Source: Thecamonas trahens ATCC 50062
Taxonomy: Eukaryota > Apusozoa > Apusomonadida > Apusomonadidae
DNA length: 64,000 bases
Reading direction: 5' to 3'
Assembly (NCBI RefSeq): GCF_000142905.1
Contig: NW_013657668.1
Location: 482,644-546,643, forward strand
The position numbers and the translations under genes are program-made. Within the stretch, counting starts at the first letter, position 1. Each line of letters opens with the position of its first letter. Below are positions 52,146 to 62,010 of the stretch, piece after piece. The notes beneath the pieces are model-generated. The model saw only the letters and a program-made list of their open reading frames with translations. It did not search any database and was not told the DNA's origin.

Positions 52146-54044
52146 ATGAACGCCACCGAGCAGCTGTTTGCCGAGCTCGAGGCGGTCTACGCCACAGCTG
52201 ACGAGCTTCGGGCTGTGCTGGCCAGCGCGCGCGAAAGCAACGAGAGTTTGAAAGAGAGCGAGGCGACGGTTCGGAAGGAGCGGGACGAGGCCGTGGCAGC
52301 CAAGAATGAGCTGATACTCGAGCTGAAGCGCGTCAGGGACAATGCATGTGCTACAGAGTCTCGTTTGGCTGACACAGAGAGCGAGATAGCTCGTTTGGCT
52401 GGCCTTCAATCCCAGAACGGCGCACTTGTCGAGCAGATCGAGGCTCTGAAGGCGCGGGCAGAGGCGGCTGAGCGCAAAGGCTGCGACGCCCAGAAGAGTG
52501 CTGATGGGTGGCAGAAGCGGGCTGAAGCAGCAGGAGGAGAGGCCCGGGCACTGGGGGCGGCACTGGCGGCGGCTCAGGCCAAGGTGCAGGTGCAGGCAGC
52601 CGAGGCGGCGTCGGTGGCGGAGATCCGGGCGGCGCGTGAGGAGGCACTGTCCGAGGCCAAGGCCCGAGCTGCAGCGCTAGCGCGCGAGGTTCGTGACGCT
52701 CGCGCCGAGCGCGATGCGCTGGCAGACAAGCTGGCGACAGTTCGTGACGACGCGGCGCGCTTGGCGGCGGTAGCGGCGGCGGGGCGTGCCGAGATCGAGG
52801 CGATGCAGGCCGAGACGGGCAAGGCTGCCCAGCAGGCGGCGGCGGCGCGGCAGGCCCGCGATGTGGCCATCGCCGAGGAGGCTCGACGGAGCGCAGCGCT
52901 CGAGGACGCGCTGCAGCGTGCTCACACTATGCTCGAGGAGTCGCGTGCTGAGCTCCGCTCGAGCAGTGCGGCGTTGAGTACGCTGCGCGAAGAGGTGGAC
53001 GCGCTCAAGGAGACGGCGGCACGGCTGGCTCGCGAGCGCGATGCGGCGCGGGCCGAGGCGGCGGCAACCAGCGCCGAGCTCAAGGGCGTGACGGCAAGCC
53101 ATCACTCGACACTCAACGCGCTTACAGCCGCCGAGCTCAAGCAGGCCGCCGCCGAAGCCGCCGCTGCCGAGCTCCGGGCCGGGCGCGACAAGCTCGAGGC
53201 GCAGCTTACCGAGTCGCGGACGGATGCGGCGGCAGCTCTCGAAGCGAGCCGAGTTGCTGAGACGCGAGTGGCCCAGCTCGAGGGCGAGCTCAAGATTGTG
53301 CGCAGCGAGAAGCGGTCGCTGGCAGCAGCCTTCCGCGCGGCGCAGGACGCGTTTGCAAGTGCAGTCGAGGGTATGGAAGCCGAGGCACGGCAGATGGCAA
53401 GCGAGCGCGACGGAGCCAAGCGCGAGTCGGCGGCACTGCATGCTCAGATGCAGGCGGCGGCGAGCCAGCGGGAGAGCCTGGTCGCCGAGGTCACTGGCCA
53501 GCTGGTGCAGCTGTCCGAGGCCGAGGAGCACACGTCGTCGGCACTGAGCGTGGCACAGACCGAAGCCTCGCTCTACTCGCGGCGGGTGGGCGCGCTCGAG
53601 TCGGCGCTTGCGGAGCTGAAGCGGATGCTCGAGACGGCGACGAGCGCGCTCGCCGAGTCGAACGCCGAAGTAGAGCGGCTACAGAGTGAGCTCGCCGAGA
53701 CGGCAGCCGAGGCGGCGGCGGCGACAGCGGCGGTGGGTGAGGCGCGGACGGCGGCGGCGACGGCCGAGGCGCGGGCAACCGCGACAGCGGCGACGGCGGC
53801 GGTGGCGCAGGCTAAGCTCGATGCAGCACTCGAGGCACAGGCCAAGCTCGATCGCGAGACGGCAGCGACACGCGAGGCGTTGGCAGCGGCCGAAGTCTCT
53901 GCGGCGGATCTCTCGTCGCGGTCGCTGCTCCGTGTACAGCAGCTGGAGTTTGAGCTTGCAACGGCGCGGCGCGAGGCTGCCGACTCCAAGCGCGAGCTGG
54001 AGAGTCTCCGCAAGCTCTGTGTCGAGTTGAGGGCGCTTCTTTAA
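52146..54044 (+). CDS. Long coiled-coil protein
   Basis: 632 residues from the ATG at 52146. Nearly the whole chain is Ala/Glu/Arg/Lys heptad sequence from about residue 5 to the end (for example ELEAVYATADELRAVL, AELKRMLETATSALAE, VQQLEFELATARREA). No globular domain, signal peptide or membrane segment is visible. It begins 280 bp after the SH3 gene on the same strand. Function unknown; it may be a structural protein of cytoskeleton, Golgi or cilium, which cannot be told apart by composition. Confidence 0.8.
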   Translation: MNATEQLFAELEAVYATADELRAVLASARESNESLKESEATVRKERDEAVAAKNELILELKRVRDNACATESRLADTESEIARLAGLQSQNGALVEQIEALKARAEAAERKGCDAQKSADGWQKRAEAAGGEARALGAALAAAQAKVQVQAAEAASVAEIRAAREEALSEAKARAAALAREVRDARAERDALADKLATVRDDAARLAAVAAAGRAEIEAMQAETGKAAQQAAAARQARDVAIAEEARRSAALEDALQRAHTMLEESRAELRSSSAALSTLREEVDALKETAARLARERDAARAEAAATSAELKGVTASHHSTLNALTAAELKQAAAEAAAAELRAGRDKLEAQLTESRTDAAAALEASRVAETRVAQLEGELKIVRSEKRSLAAAFRAAQDAFASAVEGMEAEARQMASERDGAKRESAALHAQMQAAASQRESLVAEVTGQLVQLSEAEEHTSSALSVAQTEASLYSRRVGALESALAELKRMLETATSALAESNAEVERLQSELAETAAEAAAATAAVGEARTAAATAEARATATAATAAVAQAKLDAALEAQAKLDRETAATREALAAAEVSAADLSSRSLLRVQQLEFELATARREAADSKRELESLRKLCVELRALL

Positions 54045-54054
54045 TGCATGCGTT

Positions 54055-54468
54055 CTAGCGGAGGACGGCGACAAGCTCGAGATCCGTGTTGAGTGCGAGG
54101 CCGAGGGCGGTGTCGCGGGCGCGGATGCGGCGGAAGCCGCTGGCGCGCGCTGTCCGCAGTGCGAGCTTGTGCGACGGCACGCCGCTGGCCTCTGCGGCGG
54201 CGACGATGGCAGAGACCAACGGTGCCTTCCATGTTGTGTCAAAGGCCATAGGCTCGGGCACATCGCGGCTGCGGCCGGAGCCGCGCTCGAACGAGATAGT
54301 GAGGCTGATGGGCCCGTTGTCGTTGTAAAACTTGTTGCCGCATGTTGAGCATCGGCACACGCCCGACTTCTCGGCGAGCTTGACGGCCTCGGCCTCGCCT
54401 GTAGACGCGCACGCAAGCGCCGACGCCACTGCGCATCGATCACCACCCCAATGCTGCTCAAACTTCAT
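54055..54468 (-). CDS. Small uncharacterised protein with CxCxxC motif
   Basis: 137 residues from the ATG at 54468 (MKFEQHWGGDRCAVASALA). A CRCSTCGNKFYND segment near residue 38 could bind metal or form disulfides, followed by a beta-like stretch (GPISLTISFERGSG). The C-terminus (RIRARDTALGLALNTDLELV) looks globular. It ends 10 bp from the convergent coiled-coil gene, as real gene pairs do here. No family recognised. It could be a chance open frame, but its codon usage matches the neighbours. Confidence 0.45.
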   Translation of the reverse strand: MKFEQHWGGDRCAVASALACASTGEAEAVKLAEKSGVCRCSTCGNKFYNDNGPISLTISFERGSGRSRDVPEPMAFDTTWKAPLVSAIVAAAEASGVPSHKLALRTARASGFRRIRARDTALGLALNTDLELVAVLR

Positions 54469-55287
54469 GATTGGTGGGGCGGGGGTATGGAACTGCGAAA
54501 GTGTGTGGTTGTAGTTGCAGATGCCGAGCGCCCCGCTCTCGTTGTGGCGCGCCGATAGTCATAGTAAATGTGGCGGAGCAGCATGTGGCGGAGCAGGTGC
54601 CGGAAGGGCGACCCAACCGGCACATCCGCCACATGTTCAATGGAACAAGCACGTGATAAGAGATGGAAGATGTGACTATCTGTTGTCTTGCGCCTCTGAT
54701 GATCCTGGCGCTCGCCGGCGCTGTTTGAGTTGGTCTCTCCGACGGCTACCGCCTCGCCGTCGCCTCGCCGCCGCCGACCCTCGCCGCTGAATGCTGGGCG
54801 CTATTGAGGGAGAGCCAGCGACGGTCTTGGACAGCCCACCAAGGCAGCATTCGCAATGCCACAGTTCGCAGTCTCACATGATGATGGCTGTGAATGGTTA
54901 TGCCTGTGGGCATACCTCTGCCGACATCTCGCCATCAACCATCTCTTGCCAAGTTGAACATGGTTGAGGTCAAACCCGATCGTGTCCAACCCCGCCCACC
55001 CCTCACCCTGGCCCTTCACCCAAGCCCATCACTCCGTCTCACTTTGCCCCAGTCATCTCACTTGTCCCTGACAAGGTCAACGCCCTCATCGGCCCGCATC
55101 TCGCCTCACCCGCATGCCCCCAATTTGAGGCCACAACCCAAAAATGCAAAAGTCGCCAACGTCAGTGCGACGCCAGCAATAGTCGCGTTGCCAGCCGGGC
55201 GGCGGCTCGCCAGCTGGTGGGCAAGGCAGGGCAGGGCAAGCAACGGGAGGTGAGGCCACCTCACTTTGAGACAGACAGTGGCAGAGG
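54469..55287. other. Intergenic region upstream of guanine deaminase
   Basis: About 820 bp. It has a short local repeat (ATGTGGCGGAGCAG, twice near 54569-54595). Short open frames on both strands have no recognisable domains. No gene supported. Confidence 0.5.
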
Positions 55288-56859
55288 ATGACGAGAGTGG
55301 AACTGATTGTACATGGCAACTTTGTGCACTCCAAGTCGTTTGACGAGTTGGAGGTGCTAGAGGCGAGCTACGTGGGCGTGGACAACAAAGGGAGCATTGT
55401 GTTTATGGCCTCTGCTGAGGAGATGTCTGGTGTGGAGGCTGCGTTTGGCTTTACTCTTGATGACTTTGATGGACGACTGGTGGATACTCTGGCGGGCAAG
55501 GATCGGGCCGATGGTACTTTTATTGTTCCTGGCTACATCGATACCCATGTCCATGCTCCGCAGTATGCCTTTGCTGGCCTGGGTCTGGACATGCCTCTCC
55601 TCCAGTGGCTCGAGACGTACACCTATCCCATGGAGGCTCGATTTGCCGACACCGACTTTGCTGCTGTGGTGTACAAGGCCATGCTCAAGCGCATGGTGGC
55701 TGCAGGCACCACCACGGCTTGCATGTTTGGCACTCTTCACGCCCCGGCTTCCGTTGATCTTGCCCGCTACTCGCGCGACGTCGGCCTCCGCGGCCTCGTC
55801 GGCAAGGTCTGCATGGACTCGCACGCACCAGACAACTACATCGAGCCGAGCGCAGAGGACTCGCTTGCCGCCACCAAGGACTTTGTCCGCGATGTACTCG
55901 CTCTCGACAACGCGCGTGTCCGTCCGGTCATTACCCCGCGCTTTGCGCCGTCGTGCTCGGCTGAGCTCCTCGCCGGCCTCGGCCAACTCGCCACCGACTT
56001 TGGCGGCCTCCACATCCAGAGCCACATCTCCGAGTCGCCGGCCGAAATCGCCTGGGTCCGCGACCTCTTCCCCGACGCTGCCTCGTATGCCGACGTCTAC
56101 GCCGCCGCTGGCCTGCTCACCAAGCGGACCGTCATGGCCCACGGCATTCACCTCACGCCCGATGAGATGTCGCTCTTTGCCCGCGCCCGCACCGGCGTCT
56201 CACACTGCCCGGCCTCCAACTTTGGCCTCACCTCGGGCATCCTCAACGTTCTCGACCTCGTCCAGTACGACATCGATGTCGGCCTCGGCACCGACGTCGC
56301 CGGCGGCCCGGCCATTTCCATCCTCGATGCCATGCGCCTCGCCCTCGTCGCCTCCAAGATCCTCACCATGCCGCAGCACCAGGCCAACCGCAAGCCCAAC
56401 TCGGACGCCCTCTCCATCCATAACGTCTTCTACATGGCCACCATGGGCGGCGCCCGCGTCCTCGACATGCACCACTCGGTCGGATCGTTTGCCGTCGGCA
56501 AGCAGTTTGACGCCGTCGTCGTTGACGCTCTCGCTCCAGACTCGCCCTTTGACGTCTTTGCCACCGACACCTCGCTCCACGCGCTCTTTGAAAAGTACCT
56601 CATCCTCGGTGACGATCGCAACCACGCCGCCGTCTACGTCGCCGGCGAGCTCATCCACACCCGCGAGACCTTCTCCCACTCGGCTGAGTCGTCCACCACC
56701 ACTACCACATGGCACAAGTCGCCGCTCTCTCGCCGCTCCCGCCGCTCCCGCCGCTCCTGCGCCCCGCAAGCCTCGACCGCCCTCATCGCCGCCCGCGCTG
56801 CCTCGGTCATTACTGCTGCCGCCGCCGCCGCCATCGCCGTCTTTACCACCACCGCCTAG
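55288..56859 (+). CDS. Guanine deaminase with unusual hydrophobic C-terminal tail
   Basis: Zinc hydrolase converting guanine to xanthine in purine catabolism. 523 residues from the ATG at 55288. Family motifs in order are PGYIDTHVHAPQYAFAGLG (metal ligands H87, H89), LLQWLETYTYPMEARF, GTTTACMFGTLHAP, VGKVCMDSHAPDNYIE, HIQSHISE (His), RTVMAHGIHLT (His) and VGLGTDVAGG (metal Asp). The enzyme body ends near residue 465 (AAVYVAGELIHTRE). About 55 extra residues follow: a Ser/Arg-rich linker (LSRRSRRSRRSC) and a hydrophobic stretch (ALIAARAASVITAAAAAAIA), which could be a tail anchor. Animal enzymes end with the catalytic domain, sometimes with a PDZ ligand. Confidence 0.93.
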   Translation: MTRVELIVHGNFVHSKSFDELEVLEASYVGVDNKGSIVFMASAEEMSGVEAAFGFTLDDFDGRLVDTLAGKDRADGTFIVPGYIDTHVHAPQYAFAGLGLDMPLLQWLETYTYPMEARFADTDFAAVVYKAMLKRMVAAGTTTACMFGTLHAPASVDLARYSRDVGLRGLVGKVCMDSHAPDNYIEPSAEDSLAATKDFVRDVLALDNARVRPVITPRFAPSCSAELLAGLGQLATDFGGLHIQSHISESPAEIAWVRDLFPDAASYADVYAAAGLLTKRTVMAHGIHLTPDEMSLFARARTGVSHCPASNFGLTSGILNVLDLVQYDIDVGLGTDVAGGPAISILDAMRLALVASKILTMPQHQANRKPNSDALSIHNVFYMATMGGARVLDMHHSVGSFAVGKQFDAVVVDALAPDSPFDVFATDTSLHALFEKYLILGDDRNHAAVYVAGELIHTRETFSHSAESSTTTTTWHKSPLSRRSRRSRRSCAPQASTALIAARAASVITAAAAAAIAVFTTTA

Positions 56860-57012
56860 CCTAGCCCTGCCTAGTCTAGCCCTGGACCTGGACCTGCGCC
56901 ACTCTTAAATCCCGAGCTCGGCCAGCCGCCTGCCGCCCGTCGCCCGTCGACCGCCGCCCGTCGACCGCCGCCCGACGCCCGCCGCCAACCACACAGCCAC
57001 AGCCACTCAGCT

Positions 57013-57031
57013 CCCCCCCCCCCCCCCCCCC
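57013..57031 (+). repeat. Poly-C run (19) abutting the assembly gap
   Basis: C tract that runs directly into the unsequenced stretch. It probably caused the gap. Confidence 0.9.
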
Positions 57032-57498
57032 NNNNNNNNNNNNNNNNNNNNNNNNNNNNNNNNNNNNNNNNNNNNNNNNNNNNNNNNNNNNNNNNNNNNN
57101 NNNNNNNNNNNNNNNNNNNNNNNNNNNNNNNNNNNNNNNNNNNNNNNNNNNNNNNNNNNNNNNNNNNNNNNNNNNNNNNNNNNNNNNNNNNNNNNNNNNN
57201 NNNNNNNNNNNNNNNNNNNNNNNNNNNNNNNNNNNNNNNNNNNNNNNNNNNNNNNNNNNNNNNNNNNNNNNNNNNNNNNNNNNNNNNNNNNNNNNNNNNN
57301 NNNNNNNNNNNNNNNNNNNNNNNNNNNNNNNNNNNNNNNNNNNNNNNNNNNNNNNNNNNNNNNNNNNNNNNNNNNNNNNNNNNNNNNNNNNNNNNNNNNN
57401 NNNNNNNNNNNNNNNNNNNNNNNNNNNNNNNNNNNNNNNNNNNNNNNNNNNNNNNNNNNNNNNNNNNNNNNNNNNNNNNNNNNNNNNNNNNNNNNNNN
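57032..57498. other. Assembly gap (467 N)
   Basis: Unsequenced. It separates guanine deaminase from the longin-like gene, so a 5' exon or the promoter of the latter may be missing. The gap length may be nominal. Confidence 1.
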
Positions 57499-57504
57499 CT
57501 CGCT

Positions 57505-58785
57505 ATGCTTCGGGGTGTTCTCATTGTATGCGCGTCGTCGGGCAAGCTGCTATTCTCGCATGCAGCGACAGCAGGCTTTGGCCTCCCGCCTGCACTGGCA
57601 CCGCCAGGCCAAGGCGGCGAGCACTCGTTGGCCGGACTCATCTTTGCCTTTTTCCTCAACTCTTGCAACTCTCTTGCTGCCGCCTCCTCGCGCGATTGCC
57701 CGCCGCATTTGGTCATGACGCTACCGGCATCTGCGACAAAGATGGTTCTTGCTACTCTGTCTCATCAAGATCTTCCTTCGCCGCTTCTTGTTGCTCTGCT
57801 CCTTGACTCTGCCCTTGTTTCGTCTGGCACTGACGCCGATGGCAGCGGCTTCCTTGTCTCGTCTCTGGCGTCGTCGCTTGTCGATGCCTTTGCCCGCAAA
57901 GTTGCGCGGAGGCTCACTCGTGGTCACTCACTTGTTGCCTGTGCCACCGCGAGCACCGCTTGGCTCCGTGCCTGGATCGCCACAGACCTTCCCGTCGTTG
58001 TCGGTAAGCTTCTCGTCGTCGCCGCGCGCACTCCGTGGATGTGGATATATCTTGCCCGCGCCACAGATGATGCCGAGCACAGCGCGAGTGATTCGGTCTA
58101 CCATGCTATGGTTCCGAGCGAAGCGCCGCCCATGCTTGCGCCGTACACCGTTTTTGCCGCGCCCGACGAGTCGCCGTCGATAGGCACTCAGATGCGCGCC
58201 GCGCTTGCCGCCTGCTGCGGCTGCTGCTGCCGGTCGACCAAGGCCGGACGAGTGGTCGACGCAAGTGATGATGACTGTAACCCCAAAGGCCAGGAGGGTT
58301 GTGATGTCGACGCGGATGCCTCCTCCCACCCTCGCCGCGTCTTTGCTCTGCCGGTCTCGTCGGTCCTCGTCGCCGAGCGGCCCGAGGCGGGGACCCGATA
58401 CGCGCTCGCCGGCTCGAGCTTGGCTAAGCTCGCACCCGAGCTGCTCACCAAGCTTAGTCCGGATCCAGACCTGCTCGGTAGATACCAGCGTCAGCGGGTG
58501 AGCGTGAATGTGAGTCTCAGCCCCAGCGTGGGCGACATTGACAACAGCGGCGAGGGTGGTACGAGTTCGTCCGGCTTTGAGCTTGACGTCGACGTCGCTT
58601 GTCTCTCGTCGCGCATTCTTGTCGGCATTCCTACGCGGGATGCGGCGTCTCTTGGCGAGACGCTGTTGCCCGAGGCGGCACTCCGCGTTCTCGAGGGCTA
58701 CCTCGAGCTGCTAGAAGGCTCGCGGCTCGAGCCCGACGCAGTAGCAACTGCGGTGGCGTCTGTCGTCGAGTGCGGGGCCGACTGA
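57505..58785 (+). CDS. Longin-like protein, possibly of the FUZ/MON1/HPS type
   Basis: 426 residues from the ATG at 57505, only 7 bp after the assembly gap, so the true start could lie in the gap. The N-terminus RGVLIVCASSGKLLFS followed by HSLAGLIFAFFLNS has the strand-turn-strand-helix pattern of a longin domain as in FUZ, MON1 and HPS proteins, which act in trafficking or ciliogenesis. Middle and C-terminal parts (WIYLARATDDAEHS; SSRILVGIPTRDAASLGETL) are not recognised. A Cys-rich run (AACCGCCCRSTK) around residue 235 could be lipid-modified. The family assignment is weak. It ends 10 bp from the convergent MutS gene. Confidence 0.45.
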   Translation: MLRGVLIVCASSGKLLFSHAATAGFGLPPALAPPGQGGEHSLAGLIFAFFLNSCNSLAAASSRDCPPHLVMTLPASATKMVLATLSHQDLPSPLLVALLLDSALVSSGTDADGSGFLVSSLASSLVDAFARKVARRLTRGHSLVACATASTAWLRAWIATDLPVVVGKLLVVAARTPWMWIYLARATDDAEHSASDSVYHAMVPSEAPPMLAPYTVFAAPDESPSIGTQMRAALAACCGCCCRSTKAGRVVDASDDDCNPKGQEGCDVDADASSHPRRVFALPVSSVLVAERPEAGTRYALAGSSLAKLAPELLTKLSPDPDLLGRYQRQRVSVNVSLSPSVGDIDNSGEGGTSSSGFELDVDVACLSSRILVGIPTRDAASLGETLLPEAALRVLEGYLELLEGSRLEPDAVATAVASVVECGAD

Positions 58786-58794
58786 GGTGCGACG

Positions 58795-58800
58795 TTTACT
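58795..58800 (-). promoter_or_regulatory. AGTAAA (minus strand) overlapping the MutS stop
   Basis: On the minus strand AGTAAA contains the TAA stop of MutS. One of the recurrent NGTAAA elements at gene ends. Inferred. Confidence 0.3.
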
Positions 58801-61584
58801 GCGCTGCGCTCTGCGGAGGCGGCGGGTCGGCCGCGCGCTCCAGCGCGTCCAGGACCTCGGCCGCGCGGTCGAGAACAGGCTCGGGCATGCCGGCAAGCCG
58901 GGCAACGTGCAGGCCGTACGACTTGGATGCTGCGCCCGGCACCACCTTGTAGAGGAAGAGTAAGTTGTTGGCGAGCTCGCGGACATCCATGGCATAGTTG
59001 CTCACGTTGGGCAGCGCCTCGCCGAGCTTGGTCAGCTCGTGGTAGTGGGTGGCAAAGAGGGTGCGAGCGCGCGGCGCGAGGGCAAGGTGCTCAACAATGG
59101 CCCACGCGAGGGCGAGCCCATCGTAGGTCGCCGTCCCACGCCCGATCTCGTCCATCAGCACCAGCGACGCTGGGGTGGCCGACTTGACAATGGCTGCAGC
59201 CTCGACCATTTCGACCATAAAGGTTGACCGGTCGCCAGCGAGGTCGTCAGCAGCGCCGACCCGCGAGTAGACGGCGTCGACGACACCGATGGTCGCCGCC
59301 TCGGCCGGAACGAACGAGCCCATCTGAGCCAAAATGACGATGAGCGCGTTCTGCCGCAGGAACGTCGACTTGCCGCCCATGTTCGGCCCGGTGATGAGGT
59401 GGAGCGAGGTGGCCCCGTCAAAGGCGCAGTCGTTTGGTGTAAACGTTCCGCGACCGCTGCCGGAGAGCTCAACAAGTGGGTGCCGGCCGCCGACAATGTC
59501 GAGGATCCGCGGGTCGGGCGTCATGTCTGGCCGCACAAACCCGTGGTCTGCTGCCAGCTTGGCGAGTGCCGATGTGACGTCGAGCTCGGCCAGCGCCTCG
59601 GAGAGATCGAACAGAGCCGGCGCTGCAGCGAGCGCAGCCTGGACAAGCTCGTCGAAGAGCTTGGTTTCCAGGAGGACTGCGTCCGATGCCGCCGCTGCCA
59701 ACTCTCGCTCGAGGTCCTTGAGCTCGGCCGAGGCGTAGCGGTGCGAGGCCGCCATCGACTGAATGTGGAAGATGTCGGGCGCAAACTCGTCCATTCGTTC
59801 TTTGCGGGTGGCCGGGACCTGGATGTAGTACCCAAGCACCGAGTTGTGGCGGATTTTGAGGGCAGCGAGCCCGGTGGCGTCGCGGTACTTGGTCTCGAGC
59901 TCGGCAACAAGCGCAGCGCCGTCGTCGCGTGCAGCGCGCTTGCGGTCGAGCTCGGCTGAGAAGCCCGCCGCAACGACCGCCGCGCCCGATGAGAGCCCAC
60001 TCAGATCAGCGAGCGAGATCGGGAGCGTATCGGCCAATGCAGAACCGAGCGTGGCTGCCAGCCCGGACGTTGCAGCCACAACTGACGGTGGCACCGGTGG
60101 GCTCGGTGCGTCGAGCGCCACCAGCTCGGCAGCCTTGGCTAGCGATCGCGAGACGACGCCGAGGTCGCGCGGCGAGCCTTTGGCCATGCACAGCCGCTGC
60201 AGTGACCGCGAGAGGTCGCCGGTTCCGCGGAGGATGTGGCGAACATCCTTGACAGTGGCCGGCGCAGTGACATATGCCTCGACCGCGTCGTGCCGGGCGG
60301 CAATGTCCGGCAGCGAGGTAAGCGGGGAGGCGAGCCATGAGCCAAGCATCCGCCCGCCGGGGCCAGTCACCGTCTTATCAATGAGCGAGAGGAGAGTCGG
60401 CCCGGGCTTGCGCGCAAGAGCGTGAACCGGCACAGCCGACGCGGGCTCGCTGGCTTCAGTCACATCCGGTGGCGCCACAGCGGCCGAGGACGAGGTGAGC
60501 TCGAGCGAGGCTCGGGTCGCTGCGTCCATCGAAAGCATAGAGTCGCGGGCGCAAAGTCGCGGCGGGTGCAACAGCGGCGTTGCGCCTGGATGGGTGCCAG
60601 CCACCACGTCGAGGAGAAGATTTCCGGCAGCAGTGTGGTGTGGTGCAAACGGTGCAGCGTCGAGCGCGGCACGGGCGGCAGCGAGCGAGGCGCAGTCAGC
60701 AGCAGCGGCTGCCGGCGGCGCCGGCGGGTGGGTGTTGACGTAGTACGGCTCAAGGGCTGGACGGAGGACGTCAAGCAAGTGAGGAAGCTGTGGGTCGAGC
60801 ACAATCTCGGCCGGAGCCAGCCGCGCGAGGTCGGCCGGAAGCAGGTCCGGCGACGTCCGGTCGAGGAACCACTCGCCGGTGGAGACGTCGATCCAGGCGA
60901 GGCTGCACATGGACGGCGGAGCAGCCGGCGACGGCGGAGCAGGCGCGGAGATCGACATGAGGTAGTTTGCGATGCGCGGCGCAAGCAGAGCGTCGTCAAT
61001 GAGAGTACCGGGGGTGATGCGCTTGGTGATGGCGCGGTCAACGATCTTGGCACCACGCGACCGCGCGGCAGCCGGCTCTTCAACCTGATCGGCGACGGCG
61101 ACGAGAAAGCCCTTTTGATCAGCCGCTCAATATACAGCGAGGCAGCATGAGCAGGCACGCCAGCCATGGGAATGGGGGCGCCATTGTGGCTGCCGCGTGT
61201 GGTCAGAGCAATGTCCAGAGCAGCAGACGCACGGGCAGCATCATCAAAGAACAGCTCATAGAAATCGCCCATACGAAAGAGGAGAATGAATCCAGGTACA
61301 CTCGCCTTGAGTTCCATGTACTGATTCATCATCGGTGTCGTCGCCGTCGCTCTGCTCCTGCTCAGCCTCGCTGATCTGCCCGTCTTGCCTCCTCGCCTTG
61401 CTTTGCTTTTGCTGCTCGCTCCGCCTGCGCTGCTCGCTCCGCCTGCTCTGCTTGCTCCGCCTGCGCTGCTCGCTCCGCCTGCTCTGCTTGCTGCAACCGT
61501 TGCAAACAAGCTCCGGTAGCCGTGTACCCATGTATGTGCGTGTCCTATATACATGGCCGTGCTGCGAGGTATCAGCCGCAGCAT
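58796..61584 (-). CDS. Bacterial-type MutS mismatch-repair protein, probably mitochondrial (one -1 frame break)
   Basis: About 929 residues when joined. The N-terminus from the ATG at 61584 ([19 protein letters not shown]; alternative ATG 61554) is basic and hydroxylated like a mitochondrial presequence, followed by an Ala-Gly-Ser repeat. The mismatch-binding domain has [11 protein letters not shown] and [14 protein letters not shown] with the Phe-x-Glu mismatch-reading motif, then [19 protein letters not shown]. The frame breaks here. One base at 61113-61116 continues [14 protein letters not shown] and [12 protein letters not shown]. Core and ATPase follow: Walker [50 protein letters not shown], and FATHYHELT. 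The domain order and Phe-x-Glu motif fit bacterial MutS1 or organellar MSH1 rather than nuclear MSH2. Organelle targeting is inferred. Confidence 0.9.
61395..61493 (+). repeat. 15-bp coding repeat in MutS N-terminus
   Basis: About six copies of a CTGCTCGCTCCGCCTG-like unit, encoding Ala-Gly-Gly-Ala-Ser repeats between the presequence and the mismatch-binding domain. Confidence 0.8.
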
Positions 61585-62010
61585 GGCTCGGGCGAGGGTG
61601 AAGTGTGCCCGCCCACAGCCGACGACCGGCAGCAGCCGATGGGGGGGAGGGGGGGGGGGAGGGGGGGGGGGGGGAGGGGGGGGTCAACACAGCACGGTCT
61701 GGTATGATCTGATAGCCGCCAGAGTGTAGGAGGTAGGTGGAGCACGTGGTCAGGGTGGAGCACGGTTTATGCGACTCGGTCGATCGGAAGCAGATGGAGC
61801 GCGGAGAGGAGAAAGGGAGAGGGAGGGAGCGGGAGAGGCAGAGGTGCCCAGCTAGAGTTCGATGTCTTGAGAGCTAAGCTTGATACTCGAGTGCGTAGCT
61901 GGCCAAGCCCATAGTCCCGGGCGCGGAACAGCTGTTCCAGCCTGACGATCCAGGCCCGATGGCGACCGACCGACGTCGATTGATGCAGGGGAAGGGAGAA
62001 AGAGGGGCGA
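61585..62010. other. Region between MutS (-) and HYPK (-)
   Basis: 426 bp. G tracts interrupted by single A fill 61641-61683, which is a poly-C tract on the MutS sense strand about 57 bp before its ATG. The remainder is the 3' flank of HYPK. No gene seen. Confidence 0.6.
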
